NCBI RefSeq assembly: GCF_016313185.1
Contig: NZ_CP066218.1
Span: 4,402,001 to 4,466,000 of the forward strand
DNA from: Mycolicibacterium baixiangningiae
GTDB lineage: Bacteria > Actinomycetota > Actinomycetes > Mycobacteriales > Mycobacteriaceae
DNA length: 64,000 bases
Direction: 5' to 3'
Part shown: piece by piece, positions 25,594-35,286 of the stretch
How the letters are laid out: each line of letters opens with the position of its first letter
Numbering within the stretch: position 1 is the stretch's first letter
The notes under the pieces: generated by a model
The model's input: the letters and a program-made list of their open reading frames with translations, nothing else
What the model was told of the DNA's origin: nothing
The model's database searches: none
Program-made: the position numbers and the translations under genes

Positions 25594-26451
25594 ATGGCAG
25601 ACAAGCCCCTCTCCGGGAAGACCTTGTTCATCTCCGGCGCCAGCCGCGGCATCGGATTGGCCATCGCCAAACGCGTCGCCGCCGACGGTGCCAACATCGC
25701 ACTCGTCGCCAAGACCGCCGAACCGCATCCGAAGCTGCCCGGCACGGTGTACACCGCCGCCAAGGAGATCGAAGAGGCCGGCGGCCGGGCGCTGCCCATC
25801 GTCGGCGACATCCGCGACGGCGACTCGGTGACCTCCGCCGTCGCCAGAGCCGTCGAGCAGTTCGGCGGCATCGACATGTGCGTCAACAACGCGTCGGCGA
25901 TCAACCTGGGCTCCGTCGAGGAGGTGCCGCTCAAACGCTTCGACCTGATGAACGGCATCCAGGTGCGTGGCACCTACGCCGTCACCCAGGCCTGTATCCC
26001 CCACATGAAGGGCCGGGACAACCCGCACATCCTCACGCTGTCACCGCCGATCCGGCTGGAGTCGCAGTGGCTCACCCCGACGGCGTACATGATGGCGAAA
26101 TTCGGGATGACGTTGTGCGCGCTGGGTGTCGCCGAGGAGATGCGCGAGGCCGGGATCGCCTCGAACACGTTGTGGCCGCGCACGATGGTGGCCACCGCGG
26201 CCGTGCAGAATCTGCTCGGCGGCGACGAGGCGATGGCCCGGGCCCGCAAACCCGAGGTGTACGCGGACGCGGCGTACGCGGTGCTCACCAGACCGGCGCG
26301 TGAGTACACCGGGCAGTCGCTGCTCTGTGAGGACGTCCTGCTGGATTCCGGTGTCACCGATCTGTCGGTCTACGACTGCATCCCCGGCTCGGACCTGGGT
26401 GTCGACCTGTGGGTGGACACCCCGAATCCACCGGGATACACCGGGCCCTGA
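25594..26451 (+). CDS. Short-chain dehydrogenase (Rv3224-like)
   Basis: 285 residues. SDR cofactor motif SGASRGIGLAIAKRV (about residues 14-28) and NNASAIN are present. The catalytic tyrosine region reads PTAYMMAKFGMTL (YxxxK kept). The protein resembles the C-terminal-lacking HSDL2-type SDRs and matches Rv3224 by position. Substrate unknown. ATG 25594 follows the LysR stop by five bases, preceded by GGGTGAG. Confidence 0.85.
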   Translation: MADKPLSGKTLFISGASRGIGLAIAKRVAADGANIALVAKTAEPHPKLPGTVYTAAKEIEEAGGRALPIVGDIRDGDSVTSAVARAVEQFGGIDMCVNNASAINLGSVEEVPLKRFDLMNGIQVRGTYAVTQACIPHMKGRDNPHILTLSPPIRLESQWLTPTAYMMAKFGMTLCALGVAEEMREAGIASNTLWPRTMVATAAVQNLLGGDEAMARARKPEVYADAAYAVLTRPAREYTGQSLLCEDVLLDSGVTDLSVYDCIPGSDLGVDLWVDTPNPPGYTGP

Positions 26452-26459
26452 CATCGCAC

Positions 26460-26509
26460 ATTGCGCCCACGGTCGTGGATTTCGGCTGCCGCACAGCCGT
26501 GAGCGCAAT
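26460..26509. terminator. Hairpin between convergent genes
   Basis: Arms 26460-26472 and 26497-26509 pair over 13 bases with one mismatch, loop 24 bases. It lies between the SDR stop and the stop of the convergent methyltransferase gene, where a bidirectional terminator is expected. Confidence 0.6.
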
Positions 26510-26524
26510 CTTCGGCGGGGCGCC

Positions 26525-28051
26525 TCAGTCCGCCTCGTAGAGGATCCCGCGCCCGATCGCCTCCCGCACCACCGGCAGCGCCGCGGTGGCCAACGCGCCG
26601 GCGTCGACGCCGTGGTGAGCGGCCAGCAGGTCGATCAGCGTGCCGAGCGGCACCTCTCCGCGGCATCCAGCCAGCAGCGCGCGGGACACCTCGTCGACAC
26701 CGAGGACGGCGCCGGGGCCACCCGGACGGCGTACCGCCGCGCCGACGACCTGCCACCCGTCGGGTCCGGGCAGCGACTGCTCCTCGAGGAACACCGGTGC
26801 GGTGGACAACCGTGCCGCGAGCAGAGCCTCGTCGGTGGTGTGGTGCAGGTATTCGCGGCGAGCGAAGAACGCGTCGACCTCCCGGCCGGTGACGGCCTCG
26901 TCGGCGGCGGTGATCTCTTCGAGGACGTGGTCGGGCGGCCGCGTCTCGCCGGCCTGCGGGGCGCGCAACGCGATCATGCCCATGCCGATCGCGGCGATGT
27001 CCTCCGCGGCGAACCAGTCCAGCCACTCCCCGCCGCGCCGCGCGGCCTGCTCGGGCGGTTCGCCGGCGTCGGAGGTCCAGAGCGAGACGTAGCTGACCGG
27101 ATCGGCGAGTTCGCGCTGCACCACCCAGGCGTGCAGGCCCGTGCCCGCCAGCCACCCGCTCACGCGGTCCCGCCAGTCCTGCCCCTCGCGCACGATCCAG
27201 TTGGCCATGACGTGGGCGGTGCCGCCCGGTTCCAGGTGCTCGCCCACCTGTCCGATCAGATTGCGGCACAACGCGTCTCCGACCATCCCGGAGTCGCGGT
27301 AGAGGTATTCGCGGGCGCCCGCGCCCACCACGAACGGCGGATTGGACACGATCAGGTCGAACCGCTCACCGGCGACGGGCTCGAACAGGCTGCCGCACCG
27401 CAGATCCCACGACATGCCGTTGAGGCGCGCGGTCGCCGCGGCCAGCGCCAAGGCCCGCCCGTTGGTGTCGGTGGCGACGATGTCGGCGCAGTGGGCGTCG
27501 AGGTGCAACGCCTGGATCCCGCAACCGGTGCCGAGGTCGAGCGCGCGGGCGACGGGTTCGCGCACCACCGCCCGGGCCAGCGACACCGACGCCCCTCCGA
27601 TACCGAGGACGTGGTCGTGCGGCACGGCCCCGGCGCACAGTGCGGAGTCCAGATCGGAGACGACGAGGAAATCCCGTTCGCCGTCGCCGTGGGGGCGGAT
27701 GTCGAGGGCCGCGCGGAACGTGCCCTGCGCCGTCGTCGAGAGGACACCATTGGTGACCAGCGCACCGACATCGGCGGTCGGGAAGGCCGTTTCCACTCGC
27801 GCCCGAGGTTCGTCGGCTCCGAGGAGGAACAACCGCACCAGCACGGCCAGGGCCTCCCGGTCGCGCGCGGCCCGGTCGGTGGCGCGCAGCGCCGGCCACC
27901 ACACCCCCCGCGCGAATGCCGCGTCCGCGTCGGCACCGAGCAGACCCGACACCCCGTCGGTCGTGTATCCCGCGGTCCGCAGGTCAGCGCCGAGCGAATC
28001 GACAGCGGCGACTGACTGCAGCGGACCGGGCGATTCCGGCGGTTCGGTCAA
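26525..28051 (-). CDS. Class I SAM-dependent methyltransferase, large form
   Basis: 508 residues. The central part has the SAM-binding motif ALDLGTGCGIQALHL and the N-P-P-F motif (LIVSNPPFV) of HemK/RlmG-type N-methyltransferases that act on glutamine or nucleic-acid bases. The N-terminal (1-130) and C-terminal (370-508) domains are additional and of unknown role. TTG 28051 overlaps the stop of the SRAP gene (TTGA) and is the likely start; no ATG is near. Substrate unknown. Confidence 0.78.
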   Translation of the reverse strand: MTEPPESPGPLQSVAAVDSLGADLRTAGYTTDGVSGLLGADADAAFARGVWWPALRATDRAARDREALAVLVRLFLLGADEPRARVETAFPTADVGALVTNGVLSTTAQGTFRAALDIRPHGDGERDFLVVSDLDSALCAGAVPHDHVLGIGGASVSLARAVVREPVARALDLGTGCGIQALHLDAHCADIVATDTNGRALALAAATARLNGMSWDLRCGSLFEPVAGERFDLIVSNPPFVVGAGAREYLYRDSGMVGDALCRNLIGQVGEHLEPGGTAHVMANWIVREGQDWRDRVSGWLAGTGLHAWVVQRELADPVSYVSLWTSDAGEPPEQAARRGGEWLDWFAAEDIAAIGMGMIALRAPQAGETRPPDHVLEEITAADEAVTGREVDAFFARREYLHHTTDEALLAARLSTAPVFLEEQSLPGPDGWQVVGAAVRRPGGPGAVLGVDEVSRALLAGCRGEVPLGTLIDLLAAHHGVDAGALATAALPVVREAIGRGILYEAD

Positions 28052-28788
28052 AGCAGCGTGGCCTGTTCGGGTTGCGGTTCGGCCGGCGCGATCAGCTCGG
28101 GACCGTTGTTGCGAACGCTGTTGACCAGCCGCGACACTTCGCGCACGTCGATGCGGTCGAGGTCGCCGTGGCCGCGCAACAGCCCTTCGTCCATCGGCGC
28201 ATCCGGGTCGAGCCAGCGGTCCCAGTCCGCAGCGCTGATGGTCAGCGGCATGCGGTCGTGGATCTCTGCGAGCGGGCCGGCCGCGTCGGTGGTGATGATT
28301 GTGCAGCTCACCAGCGGCGGCGCTTCCCTGGGAGCGTCCTTGGGTCGCCATGTGGTCCACAGCCCAGCCATGAAGAGCGGTTCACCGTCGGCGCCGTACA
28401 TGAAGAACGGCGTCTTCGCGCCCTTCGCGCCCTTCCATTCGTACCAGCCGTCCATCGGCACCAGACAGCGCTTGCTCTTGGCGGAGCTGCGGAACGCCGG
28501 GGAGGTGGTCACCTTCTCCGCTCGGGCGTTGATGAGCAGCGGGCTCTTGCTGTCGGGCGTGCCGTCTTCGCCGCTCTTGACCCACGGCGGGATCAACCCC
28601 CACCGCATGGACCGGAGCCGGCGTGTCGCCTCGTCGTCGGGATCACTGTGCCGCGTGACCACGGTGCTGACGGTCGTGGTCGGCGCGACGTTGTAGTTGG
28701 GGCCGGGGTCGGTGGTGGTCTCGTCGATTGCCTTGATCTTCTCGGCCAGTAGGGCCGGGTCGGTGGTCACTGCGAAACGTCCACACAT
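28048..28788 (-). CDS. SRAP/HMCES-type abasic-site protein
   Basis: 246 residues. The protein starts M-C-G-R-F, so the catalytic Cys2 is exposed after Met removal. Other conserved parts are [46 protein letters not shown] and AEIHDRMPL. The family (YedK, HMCES) crosslinks to abasic sites in single-stranded DNA. Matches Rv3226c. Divergent from aroA by 36 bases and coupled to the downstream methyltransferase. Confidence 0.92.
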   Translation of the reverse strand: MCGRFAVTTDPALLAEKIKAIDETTTDPGPNYNVAPTTTVSTVVTRHSDPDDEATRRLRSMRWGLIPPWVKSGEDGTPDSKSPLLINARAEKVTTSPAFRSSAKSKRCLVPMDGWYEWKGAKGAKTPFFMYGADGEPLFMAGLWTTWRPKDAPREAPPLVSCTIITTDAAGPLAEIHDRMPLTISAADWDRWLDPDAPMDEGLLRGHGDLDRIDVREVSRLVNSVRNNGPELIAPAEPQPEQATLL

Positions 28789-28824
28789 ACCTCCGATAGT
28801 GGCACGCGGAACCGACAAGGCAGG

Positions 28825-30144
28825 ATGGACGCCGTGAGCAATTGGCCGGCCCCCTCGACGCCGACCCCCGTGCACGCCACGGTGACGATCCCGGGTTCGA
28901 AGTCCCAGACCAACCGCGCGCTGGTGCTGGCGGCGCTGGCGACGCCGCAGGGCACGTCCACGATCAGCGGTGCACTACGCAGTCGCGACACCGATCTGAT
29001 GATCAGTGCCTTGCAGACCCTCGGCTTCGACATCGAGTGCGTCGACACGACCGAAGGCGAGCTCAGGGTCAGCGGTGGACTATCGCCCGCGGCCGGCGCC
29101 CGCGTCGACTGCGGGCTGGCAGGGACCGTGCTGCGCTTCCTCCCGCCCGTGGCGGCGCTGAGCACCGAGACCGTCGAGTTCGACGGCGACGCGCAGGCCC
29201 GCGCCCGCCCGATCTCACCGCTGCTCGCCGGTCTGCGCGCCCTCGGTGTGCACATCGACGGCGAGGGCCTGCCCTTCCGCGTGCGTGGTGAGGGCTCCGT
29301 CGCCGGTGGCACCGTCGAGATCGACGCGTCGTCGTCGTCACAGTTCGTCTCCGGGCTGATGCTGTCCGGTGCCGCGTTCGGCGACGGGCTGACGATCGTG
29401 CACACCGGAGAGCCGGTTCCGTCGGCACCGCATGTGGCGATGACGGTCAGCATGCTGCGCGACGCCGGTGTGGAGGTCGACGACAGCCGGGCGAACCGAT
29501 GGACGGTGCAGCCGGGTCCGATCGCCGCCCGGCGCTGGACCATCGAACCCGACCTGTCCAGCGCGGTGCCGTTCCTGGCCGCCGCCGTGGTCAGCGGCGG
29601 TGCGGTCCGGGTCACCGGCTGGCCGCCGGCGAGCACCCAGCCTGCCGACGCGATCCTGGCGATCCTCGAGAAGCTCGGCGCGGCGGTACGCCAGACGGAG
29701 TCCTACCTCGAGGTCCAGGGCACCGGGCTTTACGACGGATTCGACGCCGACCTGCACGACGTCGGTGAGCTCACCCCGGCGGTGGCCGCACTCGCGGCGG
29801 TCGCCACACCGGGGGCGGTGTCCCGACTGCACGGGGTGGCACACCTGCGCGGTCACGAGACAGACCGGCTCGCCGCGCTGCGTGCCGAGATCAACGGCCT
29901 GGGCGGGCAGTGCGAGGAGACCGACGACGGGCTGGTGATCACCGCGGCGCCGCTGCATGGCGGTGTCTGGCACTCCTACGCCGACCACCGGATGGCGATG
30001 GCCGGGGCCATCGTCGGCTTGCGCACACCCGGCGTCGAGATCGAGGACATCGGCACCACAGCCAAGACGTTGCCCGCGTTCCCGCAGCTGTGGTCCGACA
30101 TGCTCGCCGGGCAGACGTCCATGGACCCCGAGGCAGGCGCTTGA
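28825..30144 (+). CDS. aroA: EPSP synthase (3-phosphoshikimate 1-carboxyvinyltransferase)
   Basis: 439 residues with the phosphoshikimate-binding [37 protein letters not shown] and the C-terminal [11 protein letters not shown] and [11 protein letters not shown] blocks. It makes 5-enolpyruvylshikimate 3-phosphate in chorismate synthesis. Matches Rv3227. ATG 28825 is given; GTG 28834 ([13 protein letters not shown]) is an equally good start by comparison with the M. tuberculosis protein. Overlaps rsgA by TTGA. Confidence 0.95.
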   Translation: MDAVSNWPAPSTPTPVHATVTIPGSKSQTNRALVLAALATPQGTSTISGALRSRDTDLMISALQTLGFDIECVDTTEGELRVSGGLSPAAGARVDCGLAGTVLRFLPPVAALSTETVEFDGDAQARARPISPLLAGLRALGVHIDGEGLPFRVRGEGSVAGGTVEIDASSSSQFVSGLMLSGAAFGDGLTIVHTGEPVPSAPHVAMTVSMLRDAGVEVDDSRANRWTVQPGPIAARRWTIEPDLSSAVPFLAAAVVSGGAVRVTGWPPASTQPADAILAILEKLGAAVRQTESYLEVQGTGLYDGFDADLHDVGELTPAVAALAAVATPGAVSRLHGVAHLRGHETDRLAALRAEINGLGGQCEETDDGLVITAAPLHGGVWHSYADHRMAMAGAIVGLRTPGVEIEDIGTTAKTLPAFPQLWSDMLAGQTSMDPEAGA

Positions 30145-31121
30145 GCCCTCGCGAGTACGACGAGTCCGACGTCCGGGTCCGCCCGGGTCGGGGCTCCCGT
30201 CCGCGAACCAAGACCCGCCCCGACCATGCCGACGCGCGTAGCGCCATGGTGGTCACCGTCGACCGGGGCCGCTGGGGGTGTGCGCTCGACGGCGACCCCG
30301 ACCTCGTGGTGACCGCGATGCGGGCCCGCGAATTGGGCCGCACCCCGATCGTCGTCGGCGACGAGGTGGAGGTGGTCGGCGACCTGACCGGACACGCGGA
30401 CACGCTGGCCCGCATCGTGCGCCGCGGCGAACGCCGAAGTGTGTTGCGCCGCACCGCAGATGACACCGATCCGACCGAACGGGTGGTGGTCGCCAACGCC
30501 GATCAACTGCTCATCGTCGTCGCGCTCGCCGATCCCCCGCCACGGACCGGGTTCGTCGAACGCGCCCTGATCGCGGCCTACGCCGGTGGCCTGACGCCGA
30601 TCCTGTGCCTGACCAAGAGCGATCTCGCGCCCGCCGAACCGTTCGCCGCCCAGTTCACCGACCTCGACCTGACCGTCCTCACCGCGGGCCGCGACGATGC
30701 GCTCGACGTCGTCGTCCCGCTGCTGAACGGCCAGGTGACCGTGCTGCTCGGCCATTCCGGCGTCGGCAAGTCGACGCTGGTCAATCGCCTTGTGCCACAA
30801 GCGCATCGGGCGATCGGCGTGGTGAGCGGAGTCGGCAAGGGCCGGCACACGTCGACGCAGTCGGTCGCGTTGCCGCTCGCCGGGGAGGGTTGGGTGGTCG
30901 ACACGCCCGGTATCCGCTCGTTCGGGTTGGCACACATCGCACCCGATGACGTCCTGCTGGCGTTCTCCGATCTGGCCGAGGCGATCGCCGACTGTCCCCG
31001 CGGGTGCGGGCACATGGGCCCACCTGCCGACCCGGAGTGTGCGCTCGACGGCCTCACCGGCGCCGCGGCGGGACGGGTGTCCGCGGCCCGCCACCTACTG
31101 GGCGCACTGCACGACGCATGA
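30141..31121 (+). CDS. rsgA: RsgA, circularly permuted ribosome-assembly GTPase
   Basis: 326 residues. GTPase motifs occur in permuted order: TKSD (158-161), then GHSGVGKST (204-212), then DTPG (254-257). The C-terminal zinc knuckle is [16 protein letters not shown]. An N-terminal OB-like domain precedes. RsgA matures the 30S subunit. Matches Rv3228. The start is TTG 30141, overlapping the aroA stop; the encoded [20 protein letters not shown] agrees with the mycobacterial N-terminus. Confidence 0.93.
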   Translation: MSPREYDESDVRVRPGRGSRPRTKTRPDHADARSAMVVTVDRGRWGCALDGDPDLVVTAMRARELGRTPIVVGDEVEVVGDLTGHADTLARIVRRGERRSVLRRTADDTDPTERVVVANADQLLIVVALADPPPRTGFVERALIAAYAGGLTPILCLTKSDLAPAEPFAAQFTDLDLTVLTAGRDDALDVVVPLLNGQVTVLLGHSGVGKSTLVNRLVPQAHRAIGVVSGVGKGRHTSTQSVALPLAGEGWVVDTPGIRSFGLAHIAPDDVLLAFSDLAEAIADCPRGCGHMGPPADPECALDGLTGAAAGRVSAARHLLGALHDA

Positions 31122-31768
31122 CCGGCGACTATCTCGAACAGACCCGGGCCGGCTACGACGCGACGGCCGCGGAGTACGCCGAGCGTTTTCACCACTGGCT
31201 CGACCGCAAGCCGGTCGAACTCGCCGTGCTGCAGGCGTTCGCCGGGCTGGTCGGTACCGGCGGACACGTCGCCGACGTCGGCTGCGGTACCGGGGCGACC
31301 ACCGCCATCCTCGCGGGGCACGGGTGCCGGGTGACCGGAATCGACCTGTCCCCCAACATGATCGGCGAGGCGCGGCGACTCAACCTGGACCTGGACTTCC
31401 GGATCGGCTCGATGACCGCGCTCGACTTCGCGGACGAATCGGTCGACGGCGTATGCGCCTGGTATTCGGTGATCCACATCCCCGACGAGGACCTCGACGC
31501 CGTCGTCGCCGAGTTCGCCCGCGTGTTGCGGCCCGGCGGTCACGTGTTGCTCGCCTTTCAGGTGGGTGAGCGCCCGCTCGTCCTCGACGAGGCGTTCGGC
31601 CGAAAGGTGTCGCTGGTCTACCACCGGCGGCCCTTGCGACAGCTGGGGAGGATCGCCGAACGCCACGGCTTCACGTCCTACGTCGAGACGGTGCGGGGAC
31701 CTGACGACGACGGGCTGGAATCCACGCCGCACGCATTTCTGATCGTGCGCAAACCCACAGCGTGCTGA
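31118..31768 (+). CDS. SAM-dependent methyltransferase (methyltransferase_11 type)
   Basis: 216 residues. Motif I VADVGCGTGATT (51-62), acidic motif II GIDLSPNMI and the RVLRPGGHVLLAFQ block define a small class I methyltransferase. Starts at ATG 31118, overlapping the rsgA stop, so it is the third gene of the aroA-rsgA operon. Substrate not predictable. A hairpin follows. Confidence 0.85.
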   Translation: MTGDYLEQTRAGYDATAAEYAERFHHWLDRKPVELAVLQAFAGLVGTGGHVADVGCGTGATTAILAGHGCRVTGIDLSPNMIGEARRLNLDLDFRIGSMTALDFADESVDGVCAWYSVIHIPDEDLDAVVAEFARVLRPGGHVLLAFQVGERPLVLDEAFGRKVSLVYHRRPLRQLGRIAERHGFTSYVETVRGPDDDGLESTPHAFLIVRKPTAC

Positions 31769-31791
31769 CAGGGTGGTGACGGCGGCCGCAG

Positions 31792-31825
31792 GGTGTGTGC
31801 GGGGAGGCTTGAGCGGGCACACACC
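31792..31825 (+). terminator. Hairpin after the aroA-rsgA-methyltransferase operon
   Basis: Perfect 9-bp arms (31792-31800 and 31817-31825, GGTGTGTGC / GCACACACC) with a 16-base loop, 23 bases after the methyltransferase stop and 37 bases before the aldo/keto reductase start. It could equally be an operator. Confidence 0.5.
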
Positions 31826-31862
31826 GAAGAGACGAGGCAACCACGTCAGAAGGAGGCTCACC

Positions 31863-32723
31863 TTGAGCAACGTTCCCATAGTCACCCTGAACGACGGCGC
31901 GAAGATCCCGCAGCTGGGCTTCGGCGTCTATCAGATCAAGCCCGACGAGACGGCGGCTGCCGTGAAGACGGCGCTGGACATCGGTTACCGCCACATCGAC
32001 ACCGCCGAGATGTACCAGAACGAGCGCGGGGTCGGCGAGGGCATCCGCGACTCGGGCATCGAGCGGTCCGAGGTCTTCGTCACCAGCAAGCTCAACAACG
32101 GATTCCACCGGCCCGACGACGCGCGTCGCGCCTTCGACAAGACGTTGAGCGAGTTGGGTTTCGACGGTGCTGACGGGTATGTCGACCTGTTCCTCATCCA
32201 CTGGCCGCTGCCCACGCTCTACGACGGCGACTTCGTGTCGACGTGGCAGACGCTCGAGGAATTCAAGAAGGACGGCCGGGCACGCAGCATCGGTGTGTCG
32301 AACTTCCAGGTCGACCATCTCGAACGCCTCGCGCGGGAGACCGAGACGGTGCCGGCGGTCAACCAGATCGAGGTGCATCCGTACTTCACCAACGAGTCGG
32401 TGCGCGCCTATGGCAGCGAGCACGGTATCGCCACCGAGGCGTGGTCACCGATCGCGCAGGGTCAGGTGCTCGACGACCCGGCGGTCACCCGTATCGCCGA
32501 GGCCGCCGGCAAGACCCCGGCGCAGGTGGTGCTGCGCTGGCACATCCAGCGCGGCGACATCGTGTTCCCGAAATCGGTGACGCCGCAACGGATCAAGGAG
32601 AACTTCGCACTGTTCGACTTCGAGCTGAGCGACGCGGACGTCGATGCGCTGTCCGGCCTCGACAAGGGGGAGCAGGGCCGCACCGGTCCCGACCCAGACA
32701 CCTTCGACTACATCCCCGACTAG
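31863..32723 (+). CDS. Aldo/keto reductase
   Basis: 286 residues of the AKR barrel family. The catalytic tetrad D46, Y51, K76 and H113 is complete, and SIGVSNFQ, NQIEVHPYF and VFPKSVTPQRIKENF (NADPH binding) are present. Closest in style to AKR5-type 2,5-diketo-gluconate reductases of actinobacteria; natural substrate unknown. TTG 31863 is the start because AGGAGG (31851-31856) stands six bases in front of it. Rightward, ends at a long palindrome. Confidence 0.9.
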   Translation: MSNVPIVTLNDGAKIPQLGFGVYQIKPDETAAAVKTALDIGYRHIDTAEMYQNERGVGEGIRDSGIERSEVFVTSKLNNGFHRPDDARRAFDKTLSELGFDGADGYVDLFLIHWPLPTLYDGDFVSTWQTLEEFKKDGRARSIGVSNFQVDHLERLARETETVPAVNQIEVHPYFTNESVRAYGSEHGIATEAWSPIAQGQVLDDPAVTRIAEAAGKTPAQVVLRWHIQRGDIVFPKSVTPQRIKENFALFDFELSDADVDALSGLDKGEQGRTGPDPDTFDYIPD

Positions 32724-32734
32724 TCCCTCAACGC

Positions 32735-32790
32735 CGAAACTGCGGGGAGATCATCGATTTCGAAGAAATCGCGATCTCCCCGCAGTTTCG
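32735..32790. terminator. Long palindromic terminator
   Basis: Arms 32735-32761 and 32765-32790 pair over about 26 bases with one bulge and one mismatch and a 3-base loop. It lies between the convergent aldo/keto reductase and desaturase genes, so it can stop transcripts from both. Confidence 0.85.
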
Positions 32791-32803
32791 AGGTGATGAA
32801 TTG

Positions 32804-34048
32804 TCAGGCAGCCAGCGCCCGGCGAGACCGCTCACGCTTGTCGCGGCGGCGGCCCCGCACCGCGGCGATGGACGACTTGAGTCCGCGCCGCTGACCGGGC
32901 TCGAGGTCGGCGAACATGAGTTCACTTCGCGTCTCGGGCGCATTGTCGGCGGTGTCGCGCAGCCACTTGTCCGGAAGCGACAGCTTGGCGATGGTCCGCC
33001 AGCTCTTGCCGTACTGCACCAGGAACGGACCCGTGGTGTACGGCAGGTCGTACTTGTCGCAGATCTGCTGAACGCGGGTCGAGATCTCATGCAACCGATT
33101 GCTGGGCAGATCCGGGTACAGGTGATGCTCGATCTGATGGCAGAGGTTGCCGCTCATGAAGCGCAACAGCCATCCGCCGGTGAAGTTGGCGCTGCCCAGC
33201 ATCTGGCGCAGGTACCACTGACCCTTCGACTCGCCGATCATGTCGGTCTTGGTGAACTTCTCGGCGCCGTCGGGGAAGTGGCCGCAGAAGATCACCGCGT
33301 TGGCCCACACGTTGCGGATGACGTTGGCCACCGCGTTGGCCGTCAGTGTCGACCGGTAGGTCGCACCCGGCGACAGCGCGGTCACTGCCGGCCATGCGAC
33401 GTAGTCCTTGGCCAGCTGGGCGCCCGCCTTCTTGGCGAATTCCATCGCCCGGGTCTTGCTCTCGTCCCGGTCGTCGCGACCCTTGACGATCTTGCCGAGC
33501 TCGACGTGCTGCAGCCCCACACCCCACTCGAACCCGAGGGCCAGGATGGTGTTGTACAGCAGGTTGCCGAGGTTGAACGGCTTCCACTTCGCGTCGCGGG
33601 TGACGCGGATGAGCCCGTAGCCCACATCGTCGTCCATGCCGAGGATGTTGGTGTACTTGTGATGCATGAAGTTGTGGGTGAACCGCCAGTGCTTGGAGGC
33701 CCCGCCCATGTCCCACTCCCATGACGACGAGTGGATCTCGGGATCGTTCATCCAATCCCACTGACCGTGCATGACGTTGTGGCCGATTTCCATGTTCTCG
33801 ACGATCTTGGCCACGCCGAGCGTCGCGGTACCGGCCCACCAGGCCGAACGGCGGGAGCTGGCGGCCAGCAGCAGCCGGCCGGTCACTTCGAGTGCTCGCT
33901 GCGCTGCGATGGTGCGGTGGATGTAGCGCGCGTCGCGCTCGCCGAGGGAGTCTTCGATGTCTTGCCGGATCGTGTCGAGTTCGACACCCAGGCTCTCGAT
34001 ATCGGCGTCGGTGAGATGTGCGAATTCTGGAACGTCTGTGACTGCCAT
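32804..34048 (-). CDS. desA3: Membrane acyl-CoA desaturase, DesA3 type
   Basis: 414 residues of the membrane fatty-acid desaturase superfamily. Three histidine boxes for the di-iron site: H90-N-V-M-H94, H125-N-F-M-H129-H130 and the C-terminal QIEHH. This matches Rv3229c (DesA3), a stearoyl-CoA delta-9 desaturase that works with the reductase Rv3230c encoded just upstream. The ribosome binding site GGAGG is clear. A pair of palindromic operators lies 23 bases upstream of the ATG. The basic C-terminal tail (RGRRRDKRERSRR) is unusual. Confidence 0.93.
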   Translation of the reverse strand: MAVTDVPEFAHLTDADIESLGVELDTIRQDIEDSLGERDARYIHRTIAAQRALEVTGRLLLAASSRRSAWWAGTATLGVAKIVENMEIGHNVMHGQWDWMNDPEIHSSSWEWDMGGASKHWRFTHNFMHHKYTNILGMDDDVGYGLIRVTRDAKWKPFNLGNLLYNTILALGFEWGVGLQHVELGKIVKGRDDRDESKTRAMEFAKKAGAQLAKDYVAWPAVTALSPGATYRSTLTANAVANVIRNVWANAVIFCGHFPDGAEKFTKTDMIGESKGQWYLRQMLGSANFTGGWLLRFMSGNLCHQIEHHLYPDLPSNRLHEISTRVQQICDKYDLPYTTGPFLVQYGKSWRTIAKLSLPDKWLRDTADNAPETRSELMFADLEPGQRRGLKSSIAAVRGRRRDKRERSRRALAA

Positions 34049-34070
34049 CTTGGCGCCTCCTTCCTCTACC

Positions 34071-34115
34071 TACGGTAGCGTAACCTACGATGTCGTAGGT
34101 TACCAGTGGGTAACC
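34071..34115 (-). promoter_or_regulatory. Paired TACGnnnnCGTA operators upstream of desA3
   Basis: TACGGTAGCGTA (34071-34082) and TACGATGTCGTA (34086-34097) are separated by ACC, period 15. A third dyad, GGTTACC/GGTAACC with 4-base spacer, follows at 34098-34115. The same pair occurs before the reductase gene. They are most likely sites for one TetR- or similar-type repressor of the desaturase system, encoded elsewhere. Confidence 0.65.
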
Positions 34116-34116
34116 A

Positions 34117-35247
34117 CTAAACGTCGAGTACGCAATCGCCGGAAGCCGCCGACACGCAGGTCTGAATTCGGCCGCCCGGCTCGTGCTCGACGCCGGTACG
34201 CAGGTCGCGGACGTGCCCCTGGACCAGGCCGACGACACAGGACTGACAGATGCCCATGCGGCAGCCGAACGGCATCTGGATGCCGACCTTCTCCCCCGCA
34301 TCCATCAACGACGTGGCCGCATCGGCCTCGATGGTCTTGCCGCTGCGCGCGAACTCCACGGTGCCGCCCTCGCCGTGCGGGGCCGCCTTCGTGACCGCGA
34401 ACCGCTCCAGGTGCAGCTGGTCGGCGATCCCGGCCTGCTCCCACACCTTCTCGGCGTCGTTGAGCATGCCCTCGGGGCCGCACGCCCACGTCTGCCGGTC
34501 CCGCCAGTCCGGCACGACCTCGTCGAGCCGGGACAGGTCGAGACGACCCTGGTCGCGGGTGGTCCGCAGCTGCAGTCGGTACCCGTCGTGGCTGCCCTCC
34601 AGGGCCGCCAGCTCGGCGCCGAACATCACGTCGGATTCGGTGGGCGCCGAATGGAGATGGACGACGTCGGTGATCTGATCGCGGCGGACCAGCGTGCGCA
34701 GCATCGACATCACCGGGGTGATACCGGAACCACCGGTCAGGAACAGCACCGAAGCCGGTGCCGGATCGGGCATCACGAAGTTGCCCTGTGGGGCGGCCAA
34801 CCGCACGATCGTGCCGGGCTCCACCCCGCCGACCAGGTGCGTCGACAGGAACCCCTCGGGCATGGCCTTGACCGTGATGGTGATGATGCGACGGCCGCTG
34901 CGCGGACTCGAGGTCAGCGAATAGCTCCGCCACCGCCACCGGCCGTCGACCAGCAGTCCGATCCCGATGTACTGGCCGGGCTGGTAGTCGGATGTGAAAC
35001 CCCACCCCGGTTTGATCACCAGCGTCGCGGAGTCCTCGGTCTCCCGCCGGACGTCGACGATGCGGCCCCGCAACTCCCGGGCCGACCACAACGGGTTGGC
35101 GAGCTGCAGGTAGTCGTCGGGCAGCAACGGCGTGGTGATCTTCGCCGCGACGGTGCGAAGCGCGTTGAGCGCGGGATGCTTCGCGGCGACGCGCGGGCGC
35201 ACGGTGTCGGCAACCTTGGCAGAGACTTTGATCTGACTCTTGGCCAT
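34117..35247 (-). CDS. Ferredoxin-fused flavin reductase partner of the desaturase
   Basis: 376 residues. FAD domain (about 55-160) with [16 protein letters not shown] domain with [15 protein letters not shown] and the CGPEGML motif, and a C-terminal plant-type 2Fe-2S domain CRMGICQSC ... C. It passes electrons from NADPH to DesA3; the M. tuberculosis homologue Rv3230c was shown to do this. Its own promoter carries the paired operators and lies only six bases before the ATG, so the leader must be very short or absent. Confidence 0.92.
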   Translation of the reverse strand: MAKSQIKVSAKVADTVRPRVAAKHPALNALRTVAAKITTPLLPDDYLQLANPLWSARELRGRIVDVRRETEDSATLVIKPGWGFTSDYQPGQYIGIGLLVDGRWRWRSYSLTSSPRSGRRIITITVKAMPEGFLSTHLVGGVEPGTIVRLAAPQGNFVMPDPAPASVLFLTGGSGITPVMSMLRTLVRRDQITDVVHLHSAPTESDVMFGAELAALEGSHDGYRLQLRTTRDQGRLDLSRLDEVVPDWRDRQTWACGPEGMLNDAEKVWEQAGIADQLHLERFAVTKAAPHGEGGTVEFARSGKTIEADAATSLMDAGEKVGIQMPFGCRMGICQSCVVGLVQGHVRDLRTGVEHEPGGRIQTCVSAASGDCVLDV

Positions 35248-35252
35248 GAACC

Positions 35253-35279
35253 TACGGTACCGTAACCTACGGTTCCGTA
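35253..35279 (-). promoter_or_regulatory. Paired TACGnnnnCGTA operators upstream of the reductase gene
   Basis: TACGGTACCGTA (35253-35264, perfect palindrome) and TACGGTTCCGTA (35268-35279), again separated by ACC with period 15, exactly as upstream of desA3. The first copy abuts the start codon region, so bound repressor would block initiation directly. Confidence 0.65.
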
Positions 35280-35286
35280 CCCAATC

